Origin: Haberlea rhodopensis
Lineage: Eukaryota > Streptophyta > Magnoliopsida > Lamiales > Gesneriaceae
Direction: 5' to 3'
DNA: 64,000 bases
NCBI GenBank assembly: GCA_907163345.1
Contig: CAJQUN010001325.1
Location: 1 to 64,000, forward strand
The notes beneath the pieces were generated by a model that was given only the letters and a program-made list of their open reading frames with translations, did not search any database and was not told the DNA's origin. Positions within the stretch are counted from its first letter, which is position 1. Each line of letters opens with the position of its first letter. Made by a program: the position numbers and the translations under genes. This document shows positions 36,198-49,258 of the stretch, in pieces.

Positions 36198-36711
36198 AGC
36201 TCATTTCTCGTATAATGAAGTCCACTCTCTGCCTTCAGTTAACTACGATTCATTGATTAGAGTACTTGCTGATTTCAGACTTCACATGCTCAATAAAACT
36301 ACTTAGATCTACCATTTAAAGGCACTTTTTGATATAATAATGTTTATCGTAGGGCGCCCCCCAATCGAATTAAAATATATTTACTGACAATAATATAACT
36401 AAACTGGGTACTAAGTTTTGAGTTCAAACTCGACTTTGTCTCGAATAACACTTGAGAGAATTTGATTTTGAGAGAATTTGAATCGGTGGCTGGATCCTCT
36501 GAATGTCAAAAGCATGAAAACTATCTTTCAAACGGTTAAACAAGAAGAAAGAGTTATTATTAAGTAATTCATGCAATATCTACATAGCCAAAGGTTTACA
36601 TATGACCAAGCACCTAATCAAGAAACATGGAGTTCATGTCAGATAACTTCAATTTCACATTTCCTTGTTTCCAAGTCTAATACTCACCTTCCATGCTAAA
36701 TACCACATATC

Positions 36712-39700
36712 TTAATGGCGGTGGTGTTCGCATTCCACTGGGGTAGCCGGGAACCTAGCCGTATCAGAGCAATAGTCGTAGACCATATGGTTAGCCCTCA
36801 CCCACATAAGCTGGTGGGTTTGATGTAGATTCAGCTCAGACATGCTCGGCTCGTCCCACCAGTACCGTTTATAACCACTGCTATTGCACCGTTTCGTGTT
36901 ATCGGTAACCGAGGCACCGTTAGGGCATTGGCAACCGTTGATTTCAAATCCTTTGTAGGAGGCTATGAAGGGTGCATGAGACCAATCTGTTTTGACTCTC
37001 CCACCTTGTGTAGCCCAATCATCAGCATTCCATATTGAACTGTATATCCCCATTGGTTGGTCTTTCGGATATGGTATGCCCTTGTGCTCTAAGTTAGAGT
37101 GTACACGTACTGGAGTTTCATCCACTAAGAATCTACAAAATCATAATTAAGAAAAAGACAATGTTATAGAAAAAATATTTGTAGCTAACCACTTAGCCCC
37201 TACATGTTCTTTTACTATTTGACATTTTATTTTAATATTAAAATGGTGGATGCGCTCCTATTCTAAATTGCCATTTGAAATTGTGTTTGTAAGCAATTTT
37301 TTTTTAAAAGGTTAATCCCGAAATAGAAACCCTCAACGGCCCCTTGACCAGACATGCATGTTGTAAATCGAGGGATGTTCGTAAGCAAACCCTGCATGCA
37401 TACGTGTGAGTGTTCGCGCGTTATTAAAGAGAGAGACAGAAGGCTCACAAACTTGGCGTTGGGTCCATAAAATGGAGTAGGAATGAAAATCCTTAGTGGG
37501 ATCAAACCAAAGGTTGAGTCTTTGTTCTCTGTTGCCAACTCCATTCACATAAACATTGGTTTGAACCAGGTATGGTTCACCACTTGTGTTGCCTAAGAAC
37601 TCAAAATCAAACTCATTGTGATAACCTCCATCTGATGACATCTGTGATTAAAAAAAAAAAAAAAAAATCACCACCAAATTAATGATTCCACTTGATTTTT
37701 GTGAAAAAAGAAAGATAATTAAGTCAGTTTACATGCACAATTCTCAAGTAACAAAATTCTTGATCAAGTACAGCCTGTCTAAGTTTTTTTTTTTTTTAAA
37801 GAAACTTGGAAGAAATTAATTTTAAAATGGAATCTAAACTAGAAACCCAAAAGTCATTTGACAAATTAACTTCTGGATCTTTTGAGTTCAAATGCCCTTA
37901 TTTTAACAAAATGGTTTAGAAAAACTTTACCAAGAACAACTTTTTTGTTGGAAAAATGCTTAATAAATTAGAAATTAAAATCGATGACCAAATGAAGTAA
38001 ACTGGAGGTCGCGTCCATCGTCAATCGGCAACAGTTAAATTCTCCCGTTCTTTATTTTCTTGAATGCTCATATGAAAAAGCAGAAACATAATATAAGGCT
38101 GAAAAACAATGCAACGGATGAATCCCAGGAACCAAATGAAACAAATAACTCAAAAGAACAAATTTTTAACCTATAAATCTTGTGCATTTTGTTCAACCTA
38201 TTCTTTGTTCAAGTTTGAGTGCTTTCAAACCTTTGTGGTTTGAGAATTTGTGCTTTGGAATGCTCCTATCATAAGTCATAGTCGGTGTATCTTAGGAGAC
38301 AAATTGCAAAAGCAAACCGTTAACATCAAAGTTGAGCAATATTGTCTTAAGAACGGATATTACAAATCTCTAATCGACGTTCTTTATGATAATCCATTTC
38401 ATCTCACTTGCCTTTCATATACATACCCGAAAATTTTGAAGAACACTTTTGTATCCAACCACCCCCACGTGATCTAATCGAAGTTTGAAACAGTACAAAA
38501 TTTGTTGTTTTCTACGTACAAGTAAATTCTCTCTTTATTTTACGGAAAAATAAAGTGAATTTTATCCGCCTGACAAATTTTAAAATTTCTCACCTGGGTA
38601 TAACAAGTCTCGTCTCTTGTCTCCTTACAGACACTAATGGTGAATTTTTCGCATAAAAGAGGTACTCGTAAATTGAAGGGATATTGCAAATTATATACTA
38701 TCATAGGGAAATAAGGACCAATTTGCACTCTAATAATCAAAATTTAATATAATTAGTCTACAAGTTTTGATATTATAGTTTATGTACTTTTTTTATTTAA
38801 GATATGTTTATTTTAATATTACGTTGTTATATAAGCAGCGTCCAGATCGCGTGCATAAAAGGATTTCTCCTATCTTATATGATTTAAAGGGGAAATTTTT
38901 GCATTTATAGGTATGGGCCCCAGTCCATAAATCAACAAACACAAAAATATCCAATTATAGTTTGATAACTTATGGTTGAATATTTTAATATGTGTTGGTG
39001 TATAAATCGACTCGTCCAATAATTCCGACTAAAAGGGTAAGCCAGCTGTGACTTAGACAGAATTCACGTACAAATATCATGTCAAGATTAAAATTTTCTT
39101 TTATAAGCCACTGACAAAGTTAATCGCATGCAATTAATGAACCCCCAATCAATAATGAAGGACATTTTTTTTCCTTTCTTCCTTGTTTGAAATATTGAAG
39201 AAAGATTTACCAAAATTGAACTAATCTGCGTGAATAAACAAGAAAAATATGGTAAAATTCAATAAACTTACATAAAAGGCGGTAACAGTCCCAGCAGAGT
39301 CTCCCTCCACAAGCTTAATCTGAATAGTAACTTTCCCATACAAATACTTGCTCTTTGATGAAAATCCAGCACCTATAATATTCCAAGATTTAGCAAAACT
39401 CAAAAAAAAAAAAAATACTATACCACAAAGTAAACTTGAAATAGATATAAGATCTCAAAAGAAAAACCTAATACTATCAATGGTCTCCTGAGACAAGAAA
39501 ATATTCACATTGTTAAACTCAGACAAAAATGATACTTAGCATCAAGCGATGATCAGAGAAGGAGCTAATACTCAGAATACAGCATTTAAAAAGAGAAAAA
39601 ATACAAATAAATGGGCCAAAAAAGGAATATATATAATCCCAAAACCTAAAACAGCAAATATCAACGAATGGTGTACCAGTGTGGTTATCAAGTTTCATTT

Positions 39701-39833
39701 TAAGAAGCTCTCCTTCATAGCTGAAATGATCCAAAGCCCAGCTTGGCTGAAAAAGATCACCAAATCTTGATGACCCAACAGCAAAACCCGCCAGTGCAAA
39801 TGCAAGAAGAACACCCAACAAGTCTTTCAACAT
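36712..39833 (-). CDS. XTH9: Xyloglucan endotransglucosylase/hydrolase, XTH9-like
   Basis: Four exons on the minus strand: 39833-39677, 39372-39272, 37641-37449 and 37124-36712. With these borders the protein is 287 residues. An N-terminal signal peptide (MLKDLLGVLLAFALAGFAVG) targets it to the wall. The GH16 active site HNEFDFEFLG (about 94-103) has the nucleophile E96 and acid/base E100, followed by an N-glycosylation site NTS. The C-terminal XET domain includes WVRANHMVYDYCSDTARFP. The protein cuts and rejoins xyloglucan chains during wall growth. Similarity along its length is highest to Arabidopsis XTH9 as I remember it. The exon 3 to 4 junction is odd: only the second AG of exon 4 restores frame and it costs about three residues before VDETPV, leaving VLDE. 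Confidence 0.88.
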
Positions 39834-39895
39834 TGCTTCACTGTTTGAACTTGATTTCTTTAGCTTGGTACGTGAAATTGTGGAGCAGAGATGGT

Positions 39896-39907
39896 GGTTT
39901 ATATAGG
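39896..39907 (-). promoter_or_regulatory. Candidate TATA box of the XTH9-like gene
   Basis: Read on the minus strand, CCCTATATAAACC lies about 65 bases before the start codon at 39833, a suitable distance for a short 5' UTR. Confidence 0.6.
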
Positions 39908-41423
39908 GAAAGCAATTATGATTATTGTGTAGTGTGTATTTGGCTTAACTGGAAAGTCACTCGGCCACGTCGGACATATTCGCCGTACATTTCACACTTC
40001 ATCTCAAAGTCTCGTATTTTTTTTTATGTACCGTCAGACTAAGTGGTATGAAGTTAAGATATTTTGTAATCTCGATAGTGTATGGGGAATTTTAGAATTT
40101 TAAAGTACGAAGTATTGCATTAAAGATGCAATTGAATAATAAAATATATATAAGAAACGATGATAAATCAACTTTAATATAATGATTGTATTACATATAA
40201 AACTGATAATTTTTTTCTGGTAGTTGTATTGATCAATGTAATGTATATGTTTTTGAGATACAAATATTTTTTAAAAAAAAACAAAACCGAATATTGCTTG
40301 AATATTTTAGGAAGGGTAGATATAAAATGATCGCCAACCGAAAAATTTGATACAATCACAATGTTCTCATGGGCGATATCAAGTTTCATGTGATTTTCAA
40401 CATGACACGTGAACACTTGATGCTGCCCCGGTTAGTATCACGCTTATGTGTCAACCCTTATATTTGAAAATGTAACGTTCGAAATGAAGCTGCAAGTTCA
40501 TGTAGTATTAGTTCAAAGTGATCGTGGACGCACATTATGACCAGTCGCTGTCGAGCAAAAATGAGTGTAGATGATAGCCAATCGGATTCATACACGTGGA
40601 ACACCACAGCTGGACGATACTTTGTATAGTTGTCCTTGCCACTAGTTGTTAAAAGAAAGGAATGGCCCCATTAAAAAAGGTTCAAAAATTCAATATACAT
40701 TATATATTGTTCGACTTTGTACTTTTAATATAATTGCCTTTGCATATATATATAGGAAAAAGAGAATGTGATTCTTTATCTTATTGTCACACATTGGAGC
40801 GGTTTCACGATTAAAATTTATGGGGATCAGCTTTTAAAAAAAAAAAATTAGGATAAAATCAGAGGATGACGCAGAAATTATAGGAAATGGTGACAAAAAC
40901 TTATAGTGGGTAAAAAACTTATAGAGGATAAAAGAATTGAAGGAAAACTACAAGTTTTTAAGGATATTTTTTGTTTGGGGGGCAATCACCCCCCTCGCTA
41001 TTTTGTAAAACATTTAAACACTAAAAAAAATTGGGGATACGGCCGCCGCAACCCTCGTCCGACCGTGGTCTAACACATATATATAACATGAAGAAATAAT
41101 AAATAATTAAGCAAAAGAAAAGGGAATCCAAAGGAGTAGGTAATATCAAGTTAAAATCTCATTCGTTTGTACGTATAAACGTTCGTATATGTATGTGAGG
41201 TATGGGAGCCCCTGTGGACCTTTAATTCATGTTTTGATCCCAGACGGCACCGCCAGCTGGACTCTGCAAACCACACTAAATGACGTGAACTTTTTTTTAT
41301 GTTGATTGGACAGATTTTTTTGAAAAATAAATTATTGTAAAAAAATCATTCTCTCTTTCAAAAACCTTGGACAGTGTGCCACATCTTGCTAAATTTTAAG
41401 AAAGATGTTAACATGTTCCTTAC
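39908..41423. other. XTH9 upstream region and spacer
   Basis: Probable promoter followed by AT-rich sequence. No coding gene is supported, and no delimited element. Confidence 0.45.
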
Positions 41424-41656
41424 AAATTATTCTTGACTACCTTATAAGTGGTGCTTTATTGGGTAGTCTCATCCATTGAATGAGTATATTTCTATCTAAC
41501 AAATTATTCTTGGCTATCCCATGGGATGGTGTCCCATGGGGTAGTCTCATCCATTGGATGGGTATATTCACATCCAATGTGGTTGAAAATATACACATCT
41601 AATGGATGGGACTACCCCATGGGGCACCACCACATGGGGTAGCAAAGACCATCTCG
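41424..41656. mobile_element. Fold-back MITE with GGGTAGTCTCATCCATTG units
   Basis: GGGTAGTCTCATCCATTGAA (about 41459) and GGGTAGTCTCATCCATTGGA (about 41540) are direct copies. The inverted counterpart (AATGGATGGGACTACCCCAT) follows at about 41602. A related sequence occurs at about 45820-45900. Confidence 0.65.
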
Positions 41657-41734
41657 TTCTTTACATGTTTAAGAGACTCATTTTCTTTTAGAAGAGAGTT
41701 ATAACAGTGCACATATGGCAGTAGTATATTTTAT

Positions 41735-42321
41735 TAGGAATGGCAACAGGTCGGGTATGGGGACGGGTTTGGCCAATCTCAGGACCCGCCCCGCTACACA
41801 TAAACCGGGACCTGCCCCGCCCCGCTTAGACCCGCGAACCCGGCGGGTTTACCCGCCTCGCCCCGGTTCCAGTTTTTTTATTATTTTTATTTTTTAAAAA
41901 AAAATAGCTAGAAATCAATTTTGAAACACAAAAGTTGAGTTTTGTAATTAAATTTCATGTTTTCTTTAGTAAATATTTATAATAAGCATTGTAAAACTAT
42001 CTTTAAACTACTAAATATTTATTAATTTGCTCTTATTTCCTTCCAAATGTCCAACTTCTTTAACATGAACACATGAATTTTGATATAAAATTAAATAATG
42101 ACACTTTATTGTTCAATTAAAGAAGTAAAATGTATAATCAATATCATATTTTTTTTTAAAAAAATTAAAAATGTATTGCGGGGCGGGTACGGTGCGGGTT
42201 CGGCCAATCCCAGGACCCGCCCCGCCCCGTTTTCAAACCCGGTTGAAGCGGGTCCAGACCCGTCCCGGCGGGGCGGGTTCAATGCGGGTCCGGGTTTGAA
42301 CCCGTCCCATTGCCATTCCTA
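41735..42321. mobile_element. Non-autonomous hAT element, 587 bp, exact 8-bp TSD
   Basis: The ends TAGGAATGGCAAC and TTGCCATTCCTA are inverted. Flanks are TATTTTAT at 41727-41734 and TATTTTAT at 42322-42329. Both subterminal regions carry GGGCGGGT, CCCGCCCCG and GACCCG motifs; the centre is AT-rich and non-coding. Confidence 0.93.
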
Positions 42322-42469
42322 TATTTTATGGTGATATATTTTTATACTTTATTGATATTTTATATTTATCCATTGGTTAATTGTAAATTATTACATTGCT
42401 AAGTGTTATTCCAAATTTGAAAGAAGTATTTTTTTATATCGATAAATCATTTATTTTATATGATGTCAT

Positions 42470-43030
42470 ATGACATATTGGCCTTCTCGGGTAAAATCTC
42501 CTGCAAAAAATCGAATAAGCAGACTATAACCGAACAACAGTGCATCGAACTGACTATAACCGAACAACAATACACCGAACAGATTATAGCTGAACGGCTG
42601 GCAAACCCTGCTCGGTATTTTTGGTCAAAAGATTAGAGGAAGACCCGACTGTAAACAACAGATTAACAGGCGGAGATAAACGTGCATTAGCGGGGTGTAG
42701 ATTTCTCAGACATACTCTCTACATTAGCGCCACTATCAAAGAAGATCTGATCCTAGCTTTCCCGCCAAGTAATCACAAGGATAGAGCCTATAAATAGAAG
42801 CGAGGAACCTCATTACAAGGGTTGGGTTTTTTTTAGGAAAAGATGACTCTGAAGAGAACATTATATTGTCTGTTCGGTCATCCCTTGTTATTTTTTTCAG
42901 ATATTCTTAAGTGTTGATTTTTCATTTAGATATTGTGTCAAGTCCTGTAACAATAGAAAGAGTGACTAGTACAAATTATATATATAATCACAAACATTTT
43001 TGAAGGGCATATAAATTCGCCCCTGATTAT
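42470..43030. mobile_element. Possible solo LTR or LTR fragment
   Basis: GACTATAACCGAACAAC repeats at about 42523 and 42552 with a third diverged copy near 42580. A promoter-like CCTATAAATAGAAGCGAGG follows at about 42788. This looks like an LTR U3 and TATA, but no terminal TG..CA, target duplication or second LTR was found. Confidence 0.35.
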
Positions 43031-43589
43031 ATGGAATATTTCATATGCAAGAATGAAATGTACGAAACATTGCCACTGGGTAGCATAAAAAATCCAATAT
43101 TTGAATTATCAAATATCATACTACACAAGGCCAATGAGTGTTCCGGTGCAGCAATAACCAATGGACACAGTGAGAGATTAAATATAAAATATTATTCACA
43201 CACTCCATTGGATGCCAGTAATTGAGATATTATAACAAGACCCTAGTGGTTCTAAGAAATGGAAAATTAGTTTCAATTATTTATAAAATGTCTAATAAAG
43301 GTAAATTTAACACCTTAATGGACATTAATCCCGTCGATTTGCCCAAGAGGTCCGCCAAAAATCAGAGCACGTGTGGTCATTTTATCTTGGGCCAATCAAA
43401 ATTCTTCCTAAGGTCCACAATTGAGTTGGGTCCGACGAGTTAGCCCAATTAAGTTCGTTTACTTCGACTTTACATCCAATTATTTGTGGGTACTAGGAAT
43501 TTTAAAGGCAACTTGCAAGTCGGTACCAAGTGCATAACATTAAATTGATCTAGTCAATGAAAAAAACATCAATTCACCTATGTTCATGC

Positions 43590-44830
43590 TCTGGTGAAAT
43601 GACCAAAATAGACATAAGGTAAGAACCAGTAAAACAAAATAGCTCTCTTGATTTGTTGCCAGCTAAAATTTGAACTCATTCTCTTTCTTCAGCCCCTCGA
43701 AACCACCACAACCACAGTCGATGTCTCTCATCGTAGCTCCGTTGTCGCACATCTCTCTCTCTCCTCCACCAATCATGGAGCTTCTTCCGATGAACTCCGC
43801 TCAAATCCACCGCTGCTTTATTCCTCTTCAGATGTGACATCAGTGATTTTCCTCTATCTCGCATAAGCCAACACGCTATTCTTCAACAAGTTTTTTTCCT
43901 ATCAACCGGTGCACGCAAACCCTACATGCACAGCCTATCGATCACGGAATTTGTCTACTGGTGCATATTTTTTACACGTGCACCGGTAGACACAAGCTAT
44001 GAAGAAATTAAGAAAACACATTTTTTTATACTAACGTAGTGGTACACTTGCTTATATTAAGTTGATGCACATAAATTTGACAATTTGGTACACATAATTT
44101 AAAGCAAACTGATGATTTTAACATGGTTGTGCACTTAATTTTAACAAATTCACGAATTTTGTCTATCGTGCACGTTTTTTACATGTGTACCGGTGCACGC
44201 GAATCAAACGATGTGCGCAACGATGAAGAAGTGGATGAAAATTTTGTGCTGTAATAAAGACGTAGACGTGGGAATGAGTTTAGCAGATAAGATTGTTGTT
44301 CCTTTCATTGTTATTTCGTTCTTAATTATTGTTATTTCATTTCTTGTTAAACACTTTCATTTTTCCATCCATTGTAACGTTGGATCAAATTTACATCAAT
44401 TACATTTCAATGAAATCATACAATTCTTCTGCATAACAATTCATTGATGGCTGATGTTTACACATTTACGCATAATAAAAAAAAGAAATGAGCCACTGAA
44501 ATGGGGCAAAGGAAGGGACAAAGCGTAGCCGGCGAAAGAGAAGGCTCGCGGCCTGGCTTCCAGGAAGGAGGAGGCTATGGTTTGATTGTGAGGTAAGAAA
44601 GATGAAGTTTGGTAGATGGGTGGGACTTGGGAGGGATGCAAATTTTAGGGTTAGGCTTGTTTGAGAGTATTTTAGTACAAGAAAGATCTAATAGATTAAA
44701 TGTTTAAAAATGGACCTATATGAATAAACTTTTTTGAAAGATGAACTGTTAAGCTTTGTTGTTTTTTGCCCAGACTTAGTTGAATAAAAGTTCTGTCAGT
44801 GGTACCTTTTTGCAATTTTCCCAAATTTTA
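43590..44830. mobile_element. Repeat element B, relative of element A
   Basis: The right end (AATGGACCTATATGAATAAA, about 44705, to GCAATTTTCCC, about 44822) aligns with the right end of element A (35800-35920). The middle (43900-44200) again carries GTGCACGTTTTTTACATGTG and GGTTGTGCACTTAATTTT motifs, although the array is much shorter. Internal ORFs have no recognised domain. Confidence 0.5.
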
Positions 44831-44947
44831 ATTGATGAAGATACTGTATATATGATATATTTGATTTAAGATGGGACTGTGAAGTAAAAATCATAAATCC
44901 TAAATCGAATCCATGATGTATATGAAATTCCATTATAATTTTAATTA

Positions 44948-45479
44948 GGGAAAATTACAAAAAATAATATATAGTTTGCTCCAAATTTCACTTTGCAACC
45001 ATTATTTGAAAAATTACAGTTTGCATCCCCAACTTTCATGAATTGTAACACTTTGCATTCTCATTACTCGATTTTGTATTTTTATCGAAGATTCATCGCC
45101 GCATCCCATCATCGTCTTACATATTCAAACTTAGAGTCTCTTAAGTTAGTTGTTGCAATTTTTTTAAAAAAAATCAAAATAGATATTTGGGGTGTCAAAA
45201 TTCTATTTTTCGATATCAAACAACTAGGGAATTTCGATATCAAAAATATTCTTTTTATTTTTTAAAAATTTACAATAGTTAGCCTAAAAAGATTTAAATT
45301 TGAATATGCAAGGTGGTGATGGAATGCAACGATAAATCTTTGATAAAAATACAAAATCGAGTTAATAGGATGCAAAGTGTTACAATTCATAAAAGTTGAG
45401 GATGTAAACTGTAATTTTTGAAACAATAGTTGCAAAGTGAAATTTGAACCAAATATAGGATGTTTTTTGTAATTTTCCC
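44948..45479. mobile_element. Mutator-like fold-back element, 532 bp, exact 9-bp TSD
   Basis: The termini GGGAAAATTACAAAAAA and, from the right, GGGAAAATTACAAAAAACAT begin long inverted arms of about 230 bases. Flanks are TTTTAATTA at 44939-44947 and TTTTAATTA at 45480-45488, the 9-bp length typical of Mutator insertions. It has no transposase. Confidence 0.88.
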
Positions 45480-45488
45480 TTTTAATTA

Positions 45489-46462
45489 TTAAAGTTATAA
45501 TTAGCTTGCTTGCTCAAACCTCAAATCCATTTACAGCCTTAAATTGTGTTTTAACTTGAAATATCAGATAGACCTTGAACTCATTCGAGCCAAACTCAAA
45601 TTTTAAATTTTAGCATACATACATATAATTTTTTTGTGTTTTTAACAAAAACATACTCTTCACCACAAAATATCGTAGGAACCATAGGTTATTTTGGAAA
45701 TCCAATATGCTTGAAAAATTTCAAACTAAAGCTAAAGTAGAAATTTTTGAATGTTATTTTACTAAATCGGGCTTATTTACATCCCTATTGAGGGTTGAGT
45801 AGTTGCTACTCACACAACAGTGCCCTGTGTGGGATAGTTACCACTGGATGTGGATATTCTCATCTATATTGAATGAAATATTCACATCCAATGGCTGATG
45901 TGTTCTAGAAGCAACATCAACCAAATAACTGTAGAGTAATGTTGAGCCAACTAGTTGATATAGACCATTCATCATACTTTGTCCAAACTTGACAATAACA
46001 TGAAGAGGGACCTGACCCCACTGTATCAATTATTTTTGCAAGAAACATGCAGCCTTCTATATTTATCGCTTTTGTCCAGCCAATGGCCAATGCTTACTGT
46101 TATTTTTCTAAAAACATGCTACAGTATAAGGTACTCACTCATTATTTTGCCACCACTAACTTGTTGGTAACTTTTTTGCATCAGAAACACTGGTCCTCAC
46201 TCATCCTTGGATGTGGACTACAAGCCCGAAACAATCGGCACACAAGATGGTCAAGTTATAGTAGTAGAGCTATTGACTACTTGGTCAAGCTCGAATTCAA
46301 ACCCAGAGTGATCAAATTGCTAATGAGTGAGTTCAAATGCAGAATCACTTAGTTAACTTCGACTTGATTTGTGTGTTCACCCTTAATATAGGGTGATCTT
46401 TAAAATAACAAAAATGTACAATTCTCAAGATATCTACACAAGCTTATAAAACGTAGCAAATT
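45489..46462. other. Spacer with a diverged MITE
   Basis: About 45780-45910 resembles the MITE at 41424 (GGATGTGGATATTCTCATC and inverted TTCACATCCAATGG). No gene seen in the rest. Confidence 0.4.
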
Positions 46463-49258
46463 TCAATAATATGAACAAAGCTTAGGCACAGTTTTAGCTT
46501 TAGTATGGCTTGAAAATCTTGATTTCACCATCTGTTCCATCTGAATTTGCATGTTTCTGCAATCTTTTTCTAGTTCCATCACCCTCCAGTGCATACCTTG
46601 TAAATGTGCTTTGATCTTCTTGTTTTCATCCGAAAAATCGAGTTTCTTAGCGTAGAGCACAAGTTGCTGATCAGAGCATTCATCTTTCATTCCCTTGTGT
46701 GCTGTTTCGAAAGAAGTAAAAGGGGAATCTTTAAAAGTGTCTTGGCACGTATATTGAAGTAATCCCTTTAACTTGCATTTCTGCGAAATGAGGGCACGGA
46801 TTGCGGTATTTGATGGAAATTTGGTGTTTTGAGCGAGGTGGTTGAATGCTTCTGATGATAGCTTCTCGTAGTTTAGCCCGAAACAAACTTCCATCCTCTG
46901 TTCTTCCGACAAACCCGAATGCACCTGCATCAACAAGAGTTTTTAGGCATTCGGCATGACAACAAACACAAGAATGGACTTTTTCTCGCAACTACTTCAC
47001 AACCATGCTCACTTTACAAAATGATTTTATCCAAATTATTAAAAAAAACCATTGCATACACTTCTAAAGTCACTTTACAATCTTTTGACAATTTGATGTT
47101 TGATGAAACATGAAATATCCGTAAAAGTTTCTTCCCAATATAAGAGTATTTAGATTATACCTCGAGATACAAATTCACTGCATAGTAAATGTCATCACAC
47201 GAATCTCGAGCTGAGTCCGGTAAGGCGTTGATTAGGGCCAAGAACTTTGTTGGCTTTAAGTATGGATCTGGGGCAACTTCAAATAGATATAAGTCCATTA
47301 AACTTGCAACTTTTTTCAGTCTACTCAATGGCACACAACATACTCCTTTTCCTAGAAAAGATTTCAAAAACTTGAGGACAAGATTCACATCATATAGGTG
47401 GTTTCTCTGGATTGGAGATCGGAAAAGCAAATTATCTAATGTAGCCTCGTCTAATCGCGAGCCTATCATGCTCTCTAATTTATCCCTGCAGCATTGATTT
47501 ATGTCCATTTTCACAGAAACTCGAAGAATCCCAAATAAACTCTTGTACGATAAGGACCTCATACCTAAAGAATACAGCATCTCAACAACTATTTCTATTA
47601 TCTTAATTTTATCACCCATTGAAGCAGAAGGAAATCTTGATTTTTGATAGAACAAGAGAAACCTACATATGTTTCCATTGTCCAAATTTCTGGATACCAT
47701 TGACTTCACAAGCATTTCAATCATACGGGTGTCTAATGCCACAAGATCTTCAAACCACCATGAATCACGGAAAAAATTGTTCCTTAGGCCATCAGTGCTT
47801 CTTGTATCACACGACAATCTGAACCCAAAGCTATCTGGTGAACAAGTGGATGGACACGAGCTCGTTTCGCAAGATGATGCAACCCTTTTAATGAGACAAT
47901 CCAAGCACTTAGCAAGTGTACTGGAGGAACAAATTTCAGGAAGTAGTTCTTGACACTGTTTCAAGGACACAAGAAGCTCGGGCCAAGTCCAATACTTAAT
48001 CTCTTCAAGTGATTTCTCCACTTGCTCGCAAAGATTTTCGGTTCCGGTGACAAATTTGTTCATTTCCATTAAATATGCAGCACATGTGAGGTTAGAAAGA
48101 TTGAAAGGATTAATATTTAATTTTCCATTGTTGTAGCAGAACCGAGTGATAAGCTCGAAATTAGCTGCTCCTCCCGGAAAGTCATGGAATATCACCTTTT
48201 GATGGCAGTTTATGGCTTTTGATTTACCGAAAAGCTTTTTTATTCTTCCCGAGTAGGAAGATAGAACTCTCTACAAGAATTTATACATAACAGAAAAAGA
48301 TTCAAAAATATGCATCGTGTGGTGTAATTAATACAAGATTAACCGATTAAGGGCTAGCAAGAAACATGAACACATGAACCAACATTAAGAAGAAATGACG
48401 TAAAAAAGAATGAAATTCTAAACTACTCCTATCCCTCTTAACAAGAACACAAAAGATCTAATGGAGGAAAAGGAAGTCAGTTCCAAAGTAATCAGGGAGT
48501 AGCAACTAAGGAAACCAAATGATTGACAAATAAAATCAGTCAAATGAAACTAAAAGCCAAACTGACAGATCAAGCATGAGTCGAGCAAATATTCCAAAAT
48601 TAAAACTAAAAGATTCAAGTCTTTGTACAAAAACTGTAAAAAATTTACTCAGGTCCCACGTCTCGACTAAATTATTATGCATCAAAGGGCAGTCGGCGCA
48701 ATTTGCTGATATGAGACATGTGAGGTCGTTATGAAGCAATAAATGCGAGAAATATAAAGAGGCTACAACCCTGCAAAAAAGGGAAACAACAGTTTCAATC
48801 TAACATGACACCAGTTCTTTAGCCCCTTGAGATATGTGAATGGCGCAAAAGTAAAGGTGGAAACATTAAATGTCCATATAAAAACAGGTGATATAAGTGG
48901 CTTAAATTAGACACAATAATCCAATGGAACTAAGGGCTACACTCCAGTAGTTTTTAGCTGCTCATTTCCAGATGTAATAAATACAAAACAACCTTAATGC
49001 ATGATGTGGCAAACAATAATTGTGAAATGATACTGAGGATTTCATAGTAATCCAATAATTATACCTTCATATATCAAAGAAATGATAATCATTCCAAATT
49101 TATCTCCCGAGCTTAAAAACAAGCCAAACTATGCAAGAACATAGAGATAAAACAGTAGAAGAAAGGGGAACAGCCAAGAAATTAATTTTTACCGCATCCA
49201 CAATGAAAACCTCTTCTCCAATTTCCACTTCGAGTTCAACATATTTACCCATACTCAT
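46463..49258 (-). CDS. NPH3-domain BTB/POZ protein (At3g22104-like)
   Basis: Three exons on the minus strand: 49258-49193, 48270-47161 and 46924-46463, giving 545 residues. The short first exon, MSMGKYVELEVEIGEEVF then IVDA, is the start of the BTB fold and is only recognisable by joining it to RVLSSYSGRIKKLFGKS in exon 2. HDFPGGAANFELITRFCYN is the BTB end. The NPH3 domain follows, with SWWFEDLVALD, CCRDKLESMIGSRLDEATL, and YYAVNLYLEVHSGLSEEQR across the exon 2/3 join. The C-terminus (FSDENKKIKAHLQGMHWRVM) is coiled-coil-like. Family members are CUL3 substrate adaptors in phototropin and auxin-transport signalling. I infer that role only from the family. Confidence 0.9.
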
